A stretch of DNA of 64,000 nt from Capnocytophaga ochracea DSM 7271. Lineage in GTDB: Bacteria; Bacteroidota; Bacteroidia; Flavobacteriales; Flavobacteriaceae. Of the stretch, positions 35,593-44,065 are shown in pieces. A program made the translations under genes and the position numbers. Every line of letters begins with the position of its first letter. Position 1 is the stretch's first letter. The stretch lies in the NCBI RefSeq assembly GCF_000023285.1, contig NC_013162.1, forward strand, positions 846,501-910,500, given 5' to 3'. The notes below the pieces were generated by a model. The model was not told the origin of the DNA, did no database searches, and was given only the letters and a program-made list of their open reading frames with translations.

Positions 35593-35718
35593 AATCCATT
35601 TACTTCTTATGAATAATCTTTATATATAAATACCGATTTCTTTCGCTTTTCTTCTCGCTTTTCACCCTCTAACCACTCGCTTTTAACTATTCACTATCAA
35701 CTAGTTATATACCCTTCC

Positions 35719-35772
35719 TATACCAATCGTCCAAGATTCGTATAAGCTTCCTATAAGCTTTCTATAAGCTAA
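35719..35772 (+). repeat. 54-bp dispersed element, copy D
   Basis: The core is identical to copy E. It is followed by diverged sequence including TTCCGTTTCCTTCCGAACTCC (related to copy A downstream) and an inverted pair near 35855-35885. It is 253 bases upstream of the nitroreductase-like gene and in the same direction. Nothing else is recognised between 35593 and 36025. Confidence 0.95.
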
Positions 35773-36025
35773 GCATACCCTCCTAACAGCCATTTTTCAC
35801 CAAAAAACCCCTTAACCCCCTTCTGAAAAATTCCGTTTCCTTCCGAACTCCCTGACCAGTCCGATTTGTTCGACAAGCCAGACCTGTCAAAAAACTATTT
35901 TTACCACTACTCATTTGCTAATTTCCAAATTTTCTAATTGTCATTCACGCATTTCTTAACCCAAATTCATTTTTTCATCGCTTTTTCACCGTTACTTTGC
36001 ACTGTAAAACAAAAACAACTTAAAA

Positions 36026-37060
36026 ATGAACTTAAAAATGTTTAGTATCACACTTCTTATGACGTTGACTGCCTTAAAGTCCAACGGTCAAAATCCTGAC
36101 CTCCTCACATTGGTCACTGCGGCTACACAAGCCCCTTCAGGTCACAATTCTCAACCTTGGTTCTTCACTGTTGAGAACAACCGCATCATTATTACGCCCG
36201 ATTTTACCAAAGCGCTTCCTGCCGTAGACGGCAAACACCGCGAATTGTTTATGAGCTTGGGCTGTGCTCTGGAAAACCTCTGCCTAAAAGCTACCGAATT
36301 GCACTATCACACTCAGGTGCAACTCACCAGCGAAGGCGTCATCACCGTGCTTTTGCAAAAACGAGAAGATGTAACACCCAGTTCCTTAGCAGCTGTCATT
36401 CCTAAACGCCAAACCAACCGCTCGGTATACGACGGCAAGCGCATCGACGCTTCTTTACTCGAAAGTTTAGTAAGCAAAGCTATGGACGATACAGGCGTAA
36501 AGCTCTACACTTTCGCCAATGGTTCTCCGCTTTTTGCAACACTCACCGAAGCAGTAATGCAAGGCAATGCCGTGCAAATGGCTGACCCCGCTTTCAAAAA
36601 CGAACTTCTCTCGTGGATACGCTTCAACAAAAAGCATTCTGAAAGCACTCACGACGGACTCAGTTACGCAGTGCTCGGCGCTCCTAATCTCCCTCGTTGG
36701 GTAACCGAGCCCATTGTAAAGGCATCACTAAAAGCCGATAAGCAAAACAAAACCGACTTGAAGAAGATACAATCTTCCTCCGATATAGTGCTTATCACTT
36801 CTGAGAAAGACGATATCCGCACTTGGATAAACACAGGTCGTTTATTAGAACGCTTTTTGCTCGTCCTCACCGAAGCAGGCATCGCCAATGCTTACCTCAA
36901 TCAACCGTGTGAAGTGCCCGAACTCCGTGCGCAACTCCAAGCCGATTTACCCATTGCAAAAGCCTATCCACAAATCCTCTTGCGCATCGGCTATGCGAAG
37001 CCCGTAGCTTATTCCAAGAGAAAAGATATCAAAGAAGTTAGTAAATTTAAAAATGAGTAA
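36026..37060 (+). CDS. Nitroreductase-superfamily protein (Acg-like)
   Basis: This 344-residue protein is related to Acg/FMN-nitroreductases with two half-domains. The signal-peptide-like N-terminus (MNLKMFSITLLMTLTALKSNGQ) suggests export or a membrane anchor, then LVTAATQAPSGHNSQPWFF, the FMN-site signature of this branch, RQTNRSVYDGKRI and GRLLERFLLVLTEAGIANAYLNQP. Acg-like proteins may bind flavin without clear reductase activity. The unusual point is the secretion signal on a usually cytoplasmic fold. The function is not known. Confidence 0.75.
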   Translation: MNLKMFSITLLMTLTALKSNGQNPDLLTLVTAATQAPSGHNSQPWFFTVENNRIIITPDFTKALPAVDGKHRELFMSLGCALENLCLKATELHYHTQVQLTSEGVITVLLQKREDVTPSSLAAVIPKRQTNRSVYDGKRIDASLLESLVSKAMDDTGVKLYTFANGSPLFATLTEAVMQGNAVQMADPAFKNELLSWIRFNKKHSESTHDGLSYAVLGAPNLPRWVTEPIVKASLKADKQNKTDLKKIQSSSDIVLITSEKDDIRTWINTGRLLERFLLVLTEAGIANAYLNQPCEVPELRAQLQADLPIAKAYPQILLRIGYAKPVAYSKRKDIKEVSKFKNE

Positions 37061-37270
37061 ATTAGCCAATGCGTAGTAGCACTCTATAAGGTATCATAAA
37101 AAGCTTGGTTGTCACTTTTAGTCACTACAATTCCCCCTCTTTGAGGAAGTCAGCGAGCTGGCGCAGGTGAGTATGTGAATAAGGGGAGGTTTATAATCAA
37201 ATGGTTATAAACCTCTCCATCGTTTTTGTGATATCAACTTTGGTTCGCTACTAATTAGCAAATGAGCAAA
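37061..37270. repeat. Intergenic repeats with perfect 11-bp hairpin
   Basis: The spacer before rlmB contains a block (37128-37180) related to those at 45055-45120 and 62735-62835, then a perfect hairpin GAGGTTTATAA / TTATAAACCTC at 37186-37215. A degenerate version of the latter is found at about 2095-2140. No gene is seen. Confidence 0.7.
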
Positions 37271-37302
37271 TTTGCTCATTTGCTAATTATACACTACCTT
37301 TG
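37271..37302 (+). promoter_or_regulatory. rlmB promoter (TTTG-N20-TACCTTTG)
   Basis: -33 TTTG at 37271-37274 lies within a TTTGCTCA/TTTGCTAA tandem repeat; -7 TACCTTTG is at 37295-37302. A TGAGGC-GCAA-GCCTCA hairpin at 37352-37367 falls in the leader, 9 bases before the start codon. Confidence 0.78.
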
Positions 37303-37376
37303 TCCCCTCAATCACCCTTTGTTTGATTTTGAAAAAGATTTGTAAAATTTCTGAGGCGCAAGCCTCATCTTGAAAG

Positions 37377-38111
37377 ATGCAACAAGAATCCCAAATATAC
37401 GGCATTCGTGCCCTGATAGAAGCTCTCAAAGCAGGTAAAACCATCGATAAAGTCTTTTTGCAAAAAGGCTTACAAGGTGTTTTGTTTAGAGAGCTAATGC
37501 CCTTATTGCAAGAAGCCCAAGTGCCCGTACAATATGTGCCCGTTGAGAAACTGAACCGCCTTACCAAGAAAAACCACCAAGGGGTAGTCGCTAACCTCTC
37601 CCCCGTAGATTATCACAATTTTGAGGATTTGGTAATCTCAGTTACCGAAAGCGGAGCCACACCGCTTTTCCTCGTGTTAGACCACCTTTCTGATGTGCGC
37701 AACTTTGGTGCGATTATCCGCACAGCAGAGTGTACAGGTGTTTCGGGGATTATCATTCCTAAGCGTGGCAGTGTGAGTATCACCGCCGATACTGTCAAAA
37801 CCTCGGCTGGAGCTGTGTTTCGCGTGCCTATCTGCAAGGTCGAAAACCTTGTAGATGCGGTCTACTACCTGCAAGGCAGTGGCATTAGGGTAGTGGCAGC
37901 GACCGAAAAGACTAGTCAATTGCTATACACCGAAGACTTTACGGTACCTACCGCTATTGTTATGGGGGCGGAAGACGTCGGGGTATCGCCAGCAGTACTC
38001 AAAGTAGTAGATAGCAAAGCCAAATTGCCAATGGTAGGCGATATTAGCTCACTAAATGTTTCGGTAGCTTGTGCTGTTTTCTTGTACGAAGCTCTCAAAC
38101 AACGACTCTAA
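37377..38111 (+). CDS. rlmB: 23S rRNA (guanosine-2'-O)-methyltransferase
   Basis: This SpoU-family knotted methyltransferase is predicted to modify the 23S peptidyl-transferase loop. The N-terminal substrate-binding domain has IYGIRALIEALKAGKTIDKVFLQ; the three SpoU motifs are DVRNFGAIIRTAECTGV, AIVMGAEDVGVSP and SSLNVSVACAVFLYE. Its length is 244 residues. An HhH-protein gene follows 27 bases later and is probably co-transcribed. Confidence 0.92.
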   Translation: MQQESQIYGIRALIEALKAGKTIDKVFLQKGLQGVLFRELMPLLQEAQVPVQYVPVEKLNRLTKKNHQGVVANLSPVDYHNFEDLVISVTESGATPLFLVLDHLSDVRNFGAIIRTAECTGVSGIIIPKRGSVSITADTVKTSAGAVFRVPICKVENLVDAVYYLQGSGIRVVAATEKTSQLLYTEDFTVPTAIVMGAEDVGVSPAVLKVVDSKAKLPMVGDISSLNVSVACAVFLYEALKQRL

Positions 38112-38138
38112 TTCTCCAACCCCTATCTCCTAAAACCG

Positions 38139-38972
38139 ATGAACCGCCAACAAACCCGAGGTGTCCTTTTTTTGCTATTGCTCATCATAGCACTACAATT
38201 CGCCTTTCGTAATCTCAGCTTTAACCGCACTTTCGCCCCTACTGAAACTACTGTACTTCAACGGGAGATGGACTCGTTAAGAACTCTTGTTTCCTTGCCT
38301 AAAAAAGATACCATTTACCCCTTCAATCCCAATTTTATTACAGACTACAAAGGCTTCAAACTCGGACTCTCTCCAGAGCAAATCGACCGCTTGCAAGCTT
38401 TTCGCGCACAGAATAAGTATGTCAATTCTGCCGAAGAGTTCCAACAAGTAACCGGTGTGCCTGACAGTCTTCTACACAAAATAGCCCCTTCTTTTAAGTT
38501 CCCCGAATGGGTGAAAAACCGCAGAACTTCTTCTTATGTCTATGAAAAATACCCTCAAAAACACTTTCCCAAACAAGATATCAACACCGCAACTGCCGAA
38601 GAACTGATGAAAATCTACGGTATAGGCGAAGGCTTTTCTAATCGCATCTTGAAATACCGCAACAAATTGCACGGCTTTACCTATATCAACCAAGTGGCAG
38701 AAGTCTACGGACTCGAAAAGGAAGTGTACGAACGAGTAGCCGAGCGCTTTGAGGTACAAACAACACCCGTGATTGAGAAGAAGGACATCAATACTCTCAA
38801 TATGTACGAACTCAGCAAAATTCCTTATGTGAAATACGGAGAAGGCAAAAAGATAGTAGGCTTGCGTTCTGAGCTCGGTACCCTCAAATCCTTCGACGAC
38901 CTTTTGCAAATAGAGGGTTTTGATAAACAACGTATCGCCCGATTGCAGTTGTATCTCTATATCGAACAGTAG
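38139..38972 (+). CDS. Helix-hairpin-helix (ComEA-like) protein
   Basis: This 277-residue protein has an N-terminal membrane anchor (FLLLLIIALQFAF at about residues 10-22) and at least three ComEA-type HhH modules: GLSPEQIDRLQAFRAQNKYVNSAEEFQQVTGV, INTATAEELMKIYGIGEGFSNRILKYRNKL and INTLNMYELSKIPYVKYGEGKKIVGLRSELG. HhH units bind DNA without sequence specificity. In Bacteroidetes such proteins may act in DNA uptake or handling near the membrane; no other competence gene is nearby. Confidence 0.8.
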   Translation: MNRQQTRGVLFLLLLIIALQFAFRNLSFNRTFAPTETTVLQREMDSLRTLVSLPKKDTIYPFNPNFITDYKGFKLGLSPEQIDRLQAFRAQNKYVNSAEEFQQVTGVPDSLLHKIAPSFKFPEWVKNRRTSSYVYEKYPQKHFPKQDINTATAEELMKIYGIGEGFSNRILKYRNKLHGFTYINQVAEVYGLEKEVYERVAERFEVQTTPVIEKKDINTLNMYELSKIPYVKYGEGKKIVGLRSELGTLKSFDDLLQIEGFDKQRIARLQLYLYIEQ

Positions 38973-39075
38973 CCTTCAAGATGATTAAAAAGAATATCGT
39001 TCTTCTTTAACACTTTTTTTTCAATAAGTAAACTCCCTCTTTCTACCAACTGAAATTCAACTAACTAACGCCCTT

Positions 39076-39141
39076 CCTTCGTCTTTCCTTCGTCTTAGGT
39101 TCGTCTTAGCTTCGCTTTACCTTCAGTGTAGGTTCGCTTGT
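39076..39141. repeat. 11-bp tandem array, six degenerate units
   Basis: Units read CCTTCGTCTTT, CCTTCGTCTTA, GGTTCGTCTTA, GCTTCGCTTTA, CCTTCAGTGTA and GGTTCGCTTGT, with exact 11-base spacing. It lies in the 468-base gap between the HhH gene and the acyl-CoA dehydrogenase gene, which otherwise holds only AT-rich sequence, a 7-bp repeat and a promoter. The period is the same as in the 54-bp dispersed element. Confidence 0.9.
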
Positions 39142-39364
39142 TCTTCAGAAAACGTAAAACATTTATTTATTTGTTTTACAGCTGATTAATATGTTTTATA
39201 GTATAAAATACCTAAAAGTATTTTCTTTGTTTAATACTGAAAAAAATGCAGACATATAACAAACTTTAACATTTTTTCTTCAATCTTATTGCCACTATGC
39301 ACCATTTTTATTGAATAACACTTCTCTGACAATTAACACTCTTCTTTTCTCCCTCTGATTAAAA

Positions 39365-39392
39365 AATTCGTAATTCGTAATTCGTAATTCGT
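39365..39392. repeat. 7-bp tandem repeat (AATTCGT)4
   Basis: Four perfect AATTCGT units end 10 bases before the -7 box TATCTTTG, so they occupy the -33 region of the acyl-CoA dehydrogenase promoter. Confidence 0.95.
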
Positions 39393-39402
39393 AATTATTT
39401 TA

Positions 39403-39410
39403 TATCTTTG
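39403..39410 (+). promoter_or_regulatory. -7 promoter box (TATCTTTG) of acyl-CoA dehydrogenase gene
   Basis: TAnnTTTG lies 30 bases before the ATG, next to the heptanucleotide repeat. No clear TTTG -33 box is present; the repeat supplies TTCG instead. Confidence 0.65.
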
Positions 39411-39440
39411 CCCCTTGGTATTAGAATAAGCATATAACGA

Positions 39441-40586
39441 ATGAATTTTAACTATTCTGAAACACAACGAATGGTAGCCGATGCGGCTAAAGAGTTTGCC
39501 GAAAAATATATCCGTCCACACGTGATGGAATGGGACGAAAGTCAGGAATTTCCTGTGGAGGTATTCCGCAAAGCAGGCGAACTTGGCTTTATGGGCGTTT
39601 TAGTACCCGAAGCCTATGGTGGCTCAGGTCTCGACTACCACGATTATATCGCGATTGTGGAAGAAATCTCAAAAGTCGACCCTTCTATAGGGCTCTCAAT
39701 AGCAGCTCACAACTCTCTTTGTACAAATCATATCCTTAGCTTTGGTAGCGAACAGCAAAAACAACGCTGGTTGCCCAAATTGGCTTCAGGTGAATGGATA
39801 GGTGCTTGGGGCATTACCGAACACAATACCGGTTCTGATTCCGGAGGTATGGCTACTACGGCTGTAAAAGACGGCGACGAGTGGATACTGAACGGTACTA
39901 AAAACTTTATTACTCACGGCAAAACAGGACAGATAGCCGTAGTCATTGCTCGTACCGGCGAGAAGGGTAACAAACACGCCATTACAGCCTTTGTAGTCGA
40001 ACGTGGTACGAAGGGTTTTAGCAGTGGTAAAAAAGAAAACAAACTCGGTATGCGCGCCAGCGAAACCGCCGAAATGATATTTCAAGATTGTCGTATCCCC
40101 GATGCCAATCGTTTGGGTGAAGTAGGCGACGGCTTTATTCAAGCAATGAAGATATTAGACGGCGGACGTATTTCTATCGGTGCTCTTTCTTTGGGTATTG
40201 CCAAAGGCGCTTACGAAGCCTCCCTCAAATACGCCAAAGAACGTATGCAGTTCGGTAAACGCCTCATCGACCTACAAGCCGTTGGTTTCAAACTCGCCGA
40301 TATGGCTACCGAAATAGAAGCTTCCGAACTGCTCTTGCATAAGTCGGCTTTCCAAAAGAACAACGGTCAGCGCGTAACTCTATCGGGGGCAATGGCAAAG
40401 ATGTACGCCTCCGAAGTGTGTGTGCGTGTAGCTACCGAAGCCATTCAAATTCACGGCGGTTATGGTTATACGAAAGATTTTCCGGTCGAAAAATTCTTCC
40501 GTGACTCCAAATTGTGTACCATAGGCGAGGGAACAACCGAAATACAGAAATTAGTCATCAGTCGACAAATAGATAAGAACTCATAA
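39441..40586 (+). CDS. Acyl-CoA dehydrogenase
   Basis: This FAD-dependent enzyme of fatty-acid or branched-chain acyl-CoA oxidation has 381 residues. It has the two PROSITE-like signatures GAWGITEHNTGSDSGGM and QIHGGYGYTKDFPVEKFFRDSKL, and the catalytic Glu is expected in IGEGTTEIQKLVISRQI. It is a single gene, followed after 16 bases by an Rrf2 regulator that may be co-transcribed. Chain-length specificity cannot be read. Confidence 0.95.
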   Translation: MNFNYSETQRMVADAAKEFAEKYIRPHVMEWDESQEFPVEVFRKAGELGFMGVLVPEAYGGSGLDYHDYIAIVEEISKVDPSIGLSIAAHNSLCTNHILSFGSEQQKQRWLPKLASGEWIGAWGITEHNTGSDSGGMATTAVKDGDEWILNGTKNFITHGKTGQIAVVIARTGEKGNKHAITAFVVERGTKGFSSGKKENKLGMRASETAEMIFQDCRIPDANRLGEVGDGFIQAMKILDGGRISIGALSLGIAKGAYEASLKYAKERMQFGKRLIDLQAVGFKLADMATEIEASELLLHKSAFQKNNGQRVTLSGAMAKMYASEVCVRVATEAIQIHGGYGYTKDFPVEKFFRDSKLCTIGEGTTEIQKLVISRQIDKNS

Positions 40587-40602
40587 TTAAAAACGAACGA
40601 AT

Positions 40603-41040
40603 ATGTTATCCAATTCCAGCAAGTATGCCATCAATGCAGTAATATACCTTGCCATACACTCGTCGGCAAGCCATAGAATAGCGCCCAAAGACGTGGCAGA
40701 AGCGCTACATATTCCTACGCCCTTTTTGGCAAAAATATTGCAAACTTTAGCCCGCAAAAAGGTAATTAGCTCCAACAAAGGACCTGGAGGAGGCTTTTGG
40801 CTCTCCGATGAGGAAAAACAAGCTCCTTTAATGACCGTTGTAGAGCAAATAGGTGAAGCCGATAAGTTTATCGCTTGTGCGATGGGCTTCAAAGAGTGTT
40901 CATCAGAGAAACCCTGTCCGTTACACGCTTCCGTACAGCCTTTCAGAGATAATTTTATGCGAGAACTTAGCGAGAACTCCATAGCCTCCTTTGCTCAAAA
41001 AATTGCTGATAAAACTGCTTTCTTATCACCTACGGAGTAA
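40603..41040 (+). CDS. Rrf2-family transcriptional regulator
   Basis: This 145-residue regulator has a winged helix (YAINAVIYLAIHSSASHRIAPKDVAEALHIPTPFLAKILQTLARKKVISSNKGPGGGFWL). Three cysteines arranged CAMGFKECSSEKPC at about residues 88-101 could hold an Fe-S cluster, as in IscR/NsrR-type members. It follows the acyl-CoA dehydrogenase gene by 16 bases. The signal sensed may be iron-sulfur status, nitric oxide or redox; the sequence does not decide. Confidence 0.88.
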   Translation: MLSNSSKYAINAVIYLAIHSSASHRIAPKDVAEALHIPTPFLAKILQTLARKKVISSNKGPGGGFWLSDEEKQAPLMTVVEQIGEADKFIACAMGFKECSSEKPCPLHASVQPFRDNFMRELSENSIASFAQKIADKTAFLSPTE

Positions 41041-41114
41041 TTAGATGTTAGTCGCACGAGCAATTATCTATTTACAAATTTATCGTAGTATATAAACTTA
41101 AAAAATAATTATAT

Positions 41115-41378
41115 ATGGAGAACGGAAAACTCTTTAACATTTTAGGTTGGGTAGCAATGGCTGCCTCTATTAGTATGTATGTGTCATACATACCACAAAT
41201 CAGTGATAACCTTGCAGGACACAAGGGGAATCCTATACAGCCTTTGGTAGCAGCAATTAACTGCTCGTTATGGGTGATATATGGCTTTTTCAAAAAACCC
41301 AAAAGAGACTATCCTATATTATTAGCGAACTTACCAGGTATTGTCTTTGGTCTATTTGCCTTTGCAACTGCTTTGTAA
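41115..41378 (+). CDS. SemiSWEET sugar transporter
   Basis: This 87-residue protein has three membrane segments, the half-size bacterial SWEET. It carries the PQ-loop region YVSYIPQISDNLAGHKGNP, NCSLWVIYGFFKKPKRDYPI with the conserved Asn/Trp, and NLPGIVFGLFAFATAL. It should form a homodimer for passive sugar transport. It lies between the Rrf2 regulator and a small antitoxin-like gene. Confidence 0.9.
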   Translation: MENGKLFNILGWVAMAASISMYVSYIPQISDNLAGHKGNPIQPLVAAINCSLWVIYGFFKKPKRDYPILLANLPGIVFGLFAFATAL

Positions 41379-41494
41379 TTGAGGTATCACACACTTTACC
41401 AAAGTTTCTTGCCCGTGTGGCTCGAAACTTTGGCAAAGTTGAAAATACTTATTACATTTTACGTCAAATCCTAACACTTAAAAAATAATAACAA

Positions 41495-41740
41495 ATGAGA
41501 ACAGGAACTTTAACCATTGAACCTCCTAAAGGAATATCCTTAGAAGAAGCTAAATTAGCACTTAAAAGTTTAAAATTTAAGATACTAAAAGTAACAGATG
41601 ATACTGAAATGACAGAGCAAGAGTTCTTTAGTATGGTTGATAAGGCTCGTGCTGAGAAAAAGACAAAAGTTAGTAAAGAACAAATGCGTAAAATGCTTTT
41701 AGAAGAACAATGGAAGATTAACCCCCTACACCCTTGTTAA
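41495..41740 (+). CDS. Small antitoxin-like protein without visible toxin partner
   Basis: This is an 81-residue charged protein (ISLEEAKLALKSLKFKILKVTDD, then EFFSMVDKARAEKKTKVSKEQMRKMLLEEQ). Its layout, a small beta-hairpin start and a helical Lys/Glu-rich end, resembles the antitoxins paired with RelE/YafQ-type toxins, as at 16440-16661. No toxin gene follows; serS starts 31 bases later after a TTGTCAA tandem repeat. It could be an orphan antitoxin or an unrelated small protein. Confidence 0.5.
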   Translation: MRTGTLTIEPPKGISLEEAKLALKSLKFKILKVTDDTEMTEQEFFSMVDKARAEKKTKVSKEQMRKMLLEEQWKINPLHPC

Positions 41741-41771
41741 TTGTCAATTGTCAATTGTTAATTGAAAAGAT

Positions 41772-43043
41772 ATGTTACAACTAAACACTATTAGAGAAGA
41801 AAAAGACCGCGTGCTCACCGGTCTTAAAAAGCGCAACTTTAAAGAGTTGTCTCTCATAGACGATATTATCGCCTTAGACGAAAAACGCCGTAGCACTCAG
41901 CTTTCCCTCGATGAAACACTGGCGAAATCCAATAACCTTTCTAAGGAAATAGGCAACCTCTTCAAAGCAGGCGAAACCGATAAAGCTAATACCCTTAAAG
42001 AGCAAACCGCTACCCTTAAAGAAGATATCAAAACCCTTACCGATACCCTCAACACTACCGTAGAGGAGCTTAACGATTTGCTCTACCGCGTGCCTAATAT
42101 CCCTAATGAGTTGGTGCCCGAAGGTACTTCCGAAGCCGACAATGTAGTAGTATTCGAGGCAGGCACTATTCCTGATTTAGGTAAAGACGCTCTTCCTCAC
42201 TGGGAACTCGCCAAGAAGTACGACCTCATCGATTTCGAGTTAGGCGTAAAGCTCACTGGTGCAGGCTTTCCTGTGTACAAAGGCAAAGGAGCAAAACTGC
42301 AACGCGCTCTCATTACCTACTTCCTCGACAAGAACACCGAAGCAGGCTATAACGAATACCAAGTGCCTCACGTAGTAAACGAAGCCTCAGGCTATGGCAC
42401 CGGTCAGTTACCTGATAAAGAAGGACAGATGTACCACATAGGGGTAGATAACCTCTACCTTATCCCTACCGCTGAGGTGCCTGTGACTAATATTTTCCGC
42501 GATACCTTGCTCAACGAAAGCGATTTGCCTATCTGCTGTACCGCCTATACACCTTGCTTCCGTCGCGAAGCCGGTAGCTATGGCGCTCACGTACGCGGAC
42601 TCAACCGCTTGCATCAGTTCGACAAGGTGGAGATTGTACGCATTGAACACCCCGACCGCTCTTATAAAGCACTCGAAGGAATGATAGAACACGTAAAAGG
42701 CATTCTCAATGAGTTGAAACTACCTTACCATATCTTGCGCCTTTGTGGTGGCGATTTAGGCTTTACTTCAGCAATTACTTACGATTTCGAGGTATATTCC
42801 ACCGCTCAAGAAAAGTGGTTAGAGATAAGCTCAGTGTCTAACTTCGAAACCTTCCAAGCCAACCGTCTTAAATTGCGTTTCAAGGACGCCGACGGTAAAA
42901 ACCGCTTAGCACATACCCTCAACGGTAGTTCACTTGCCCTCCCGCGCGTATTAGCCGGTATTTTAGAAAACTATCAAACCCCCAATGGTATTGTAGTACC
43001 CGAAGTCCTCAGAAAATACACAGGCTTCGATATTATTAATTAG
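41772..43043 (+). CDS. serS: Seryl-tRNA synthetase
   Basis: This class II synthetase has the N-terminal antiparallel coiled-coil arm (about residues 30-105, TLKEQTATLKEDIKTLTDTLN) and the class II motifs: GLNRLHQFDKVEIV with FRREAGSYGAHVRG (motif 2) and NGSSLALPRVLAGILENYQ (motif 3). The length of 423 residues is normal. It is followed by two 15-bp palindromes. Confidence 0.97.
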   Translation: MLQLNTIREEKDRVLTGLKKRNFKELSLIDDIIALDEKRRSTQLSLDETLAKSNNLSKEIGNLFKAGETDKANTLKEQTATLKEDIKTLTDTLNTTVEELNDLLYRVPNIPNELVPEGTSEADNVVVFEAGTIPDLGKDALPHWELAKKYDLIDFELGVKLTGAGFPVYKGKGAKLQRALITYFLDKNTEAGYNEYQVPHVVNEASGYGTGQLPDKEGQMYHIGVDNLYLIPTAEVPVTNIFRDTLLNESDLPICCTAYTPCFRREAGSYGAHVRGLNRLHQFDKVEIVRIEHPDRSYKALEGMIEHVKGILNELKLPYHILRLCGGDLGFTSAITYDFEVYSTAQEKWLEISSVSNFETFQANRLKLRFKDADGKNRLAHTLNGSSLALPRVLAGILENYQTPNGIVVPEVLRKYTGFDIIN

Positions 43044-43062
43044 TGCGAACTACATATTATAC

Positions 43063-43098
43063 AACTTTGCCAAAGTTTCAAATTTTGGCAAAGTTTTT
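43063..43098. repeat. Paired CTTTG-CAAAG palindromes after serS
   Basis: An exact AACTTTGCCAAAGTT (43063-43077) and a second near copy (43082-43096) followed by a T run lie just after the serS stop, so they could act as a weak terminator. Confidence 0.8.
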
Positions 43099-43149
43099 TA
43101 TTACCTATACGTGCTACGACCTTCTAGATTATTTATTTGAAAAGATTAT

Positions 43150-43179
43150 TTTGTATTTTAAATATTATTCATAACTTTG
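43150..43179 (+). promoter_or_regulatory. Promoter of HigB-like gene (TTTG-N18-TAACTTTG)
   Basis: -33 TTTG at 43150-43153 and -7 TAACTTTG at 43172-43179, 24 bases before the ATG at 43203. The in-frame codons upstream of that ATG overlap this promoter and are therefore not translated. Confidence 0.68.
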
Positions 43180-43202
43180 CCTTAAATTTACAACCGATTA
43201 AA

Positions 43203-43499
43203 ATGAGAATCATCGCTAAGAAAGCTATAATTGATTTTTATACATTGCATTCTGGGGCAAAAATCCCTTTAGAAGACTGGTATAAAAAAGCTATCTCCGC
43301 AGAATGGTCTTGTTTTGCAGATATTAAAAACGACTTTAACAGTGTAGATGCTGTAGGAAATGGCAGATTTGTTTTCAATATCAAAGGAAACCACTTTAGA
43401 TTGGTTGTTCTTATTCTTTTTGTCCCCAAAATAGTATATATCCGTTTTATAGGCACTCATAAAGAATATGATAAAATCGAAAAAATAAATAAAGTATAA
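43203..43499 (+). CDS. HigB-family toxin (mRNA interferase)
   Basis: This 98-residue RelE-superfamily toxin of the HigB type starts MRIIAKKAIIDFYTLHSGAK, with WSCFADIKNDFNSVDAVGNGRFVFNIKGNHFRLVV and a C-terminal VYIRFIGTHKEYDKI, the signature of ribosome-dependent HigB. It lies four bases before an antitoxin-like gene, the toxin-first order usual for higBA. Confidence 0.88.
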   Translation: MRIIAKKAIIDFYTLHSGAKIPLEDWYKKAISAEWSCFADIKNDFNSVDAVGNGRFVFNIKGNHFRLVVLILFVPKIVYIRFIGTHKEYDKIEKINKV

Positions 43500-43503
43500 C
43501 ATT

Positions 43504-43737
43504 ATGATAAAAAATGAACTACAATACAACGCTATAATGAAACGTATCGACGAGCTCTTGCAGGTTGTAAATGATGATACTCACGAAAATGACCCCGATT
43601 ACATAGAGTTGATGATTCTCACTGACCTTGTTGAAGCCTATGAGGAAATACATTACCCTATAGGAAATATACACAAAACTGCTTTTATTCCTAAATCTGA
43701 AAAAGTAGAAGAAAGTTATGATAATCTAACAATCTAA
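43504..43737 (+). CDS. HigA-like antitoxin lacking the HTH domain
   Basis: This 77-residue protein has the N-terminal half of HigA-type antitoxins: NAIMKRIDELLQVV, DPDYIELMILTDLVEAYEEIHYPIG. Normal HigA continues with a helix-turn-helix DNA-binding domain, but here the protein ends about 20 residues later (AFIPKSEKVEESYDNLTI). It may neutralise the toxin without repressing its promoter, or be a truncated gene. Confidence 0.75.
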   Translation: MIKNELQYNAIMKRIDELLQVVNDDTHENDPDYIELMILTDLVEAYEEIHYPIGNIHKTAFIPKSEKVEESYDNLTI

Positions 43738-43747
43738 ATATTACTCA

Positions 43748-44065
43748 ATGAAAGAAACTACTGTAATTACCCTCACTAAAACGCAACTTCCCTCTTGGGT
43801 AGCCAATTTTAATACCAACGAAATCCTTAAAAAACAGCACATCATCATTACCCTTCCCGAAGAGGAACACTGGTTAAAGAAAGACCTCAAACCACTCGTC
43901 GTCTTTGCCCAACAGCACAATCAGCAACATCACAAATCAGTGGTGGTGGTGCAACGTGCCTTAGCGCTCGAAGATTTTGAACTCCCCCTGCATATCGCTC
44001 CTACCCTCCAAGAGGCGTACGACCTTATTGAACTCGACGAAATAGAACGCGACTTATGGAAGTAA
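43748..44065 (+). CDS. Conserved hypothetical protein preceding ribonuclease Z
   Basis: This 105-residue cytoplasmic protein has alternating strand/helix character (HIIITLPEEEHWL, KPLVVFAQQHNQQHHKSVVVVQ, APTLQEAYDLIELDEIERDLW). It overlaps the ribonuclease Z gene by 10 bases, which argues for translational coupling. The alternating pattern with a late acidic helix is reminiscent of STAS-like folds, but I do not assign a function. Confidence 0.7.
   Translation: MKETTVITLTKTQLPSWVANFNTNEILKKQHIIITLPEEEHWLKKDLKPLVVFAQQHNQQHHKSVVVVQRALALEDFELPLHIAPTLQEAYDLIELDEIERDLWK

Noticed and set aside
39076-39141. CRISPR-like array
   Set aside because: Units are 11 bp, contiguous and degenerate, with no spacers and no cas genes in the window.
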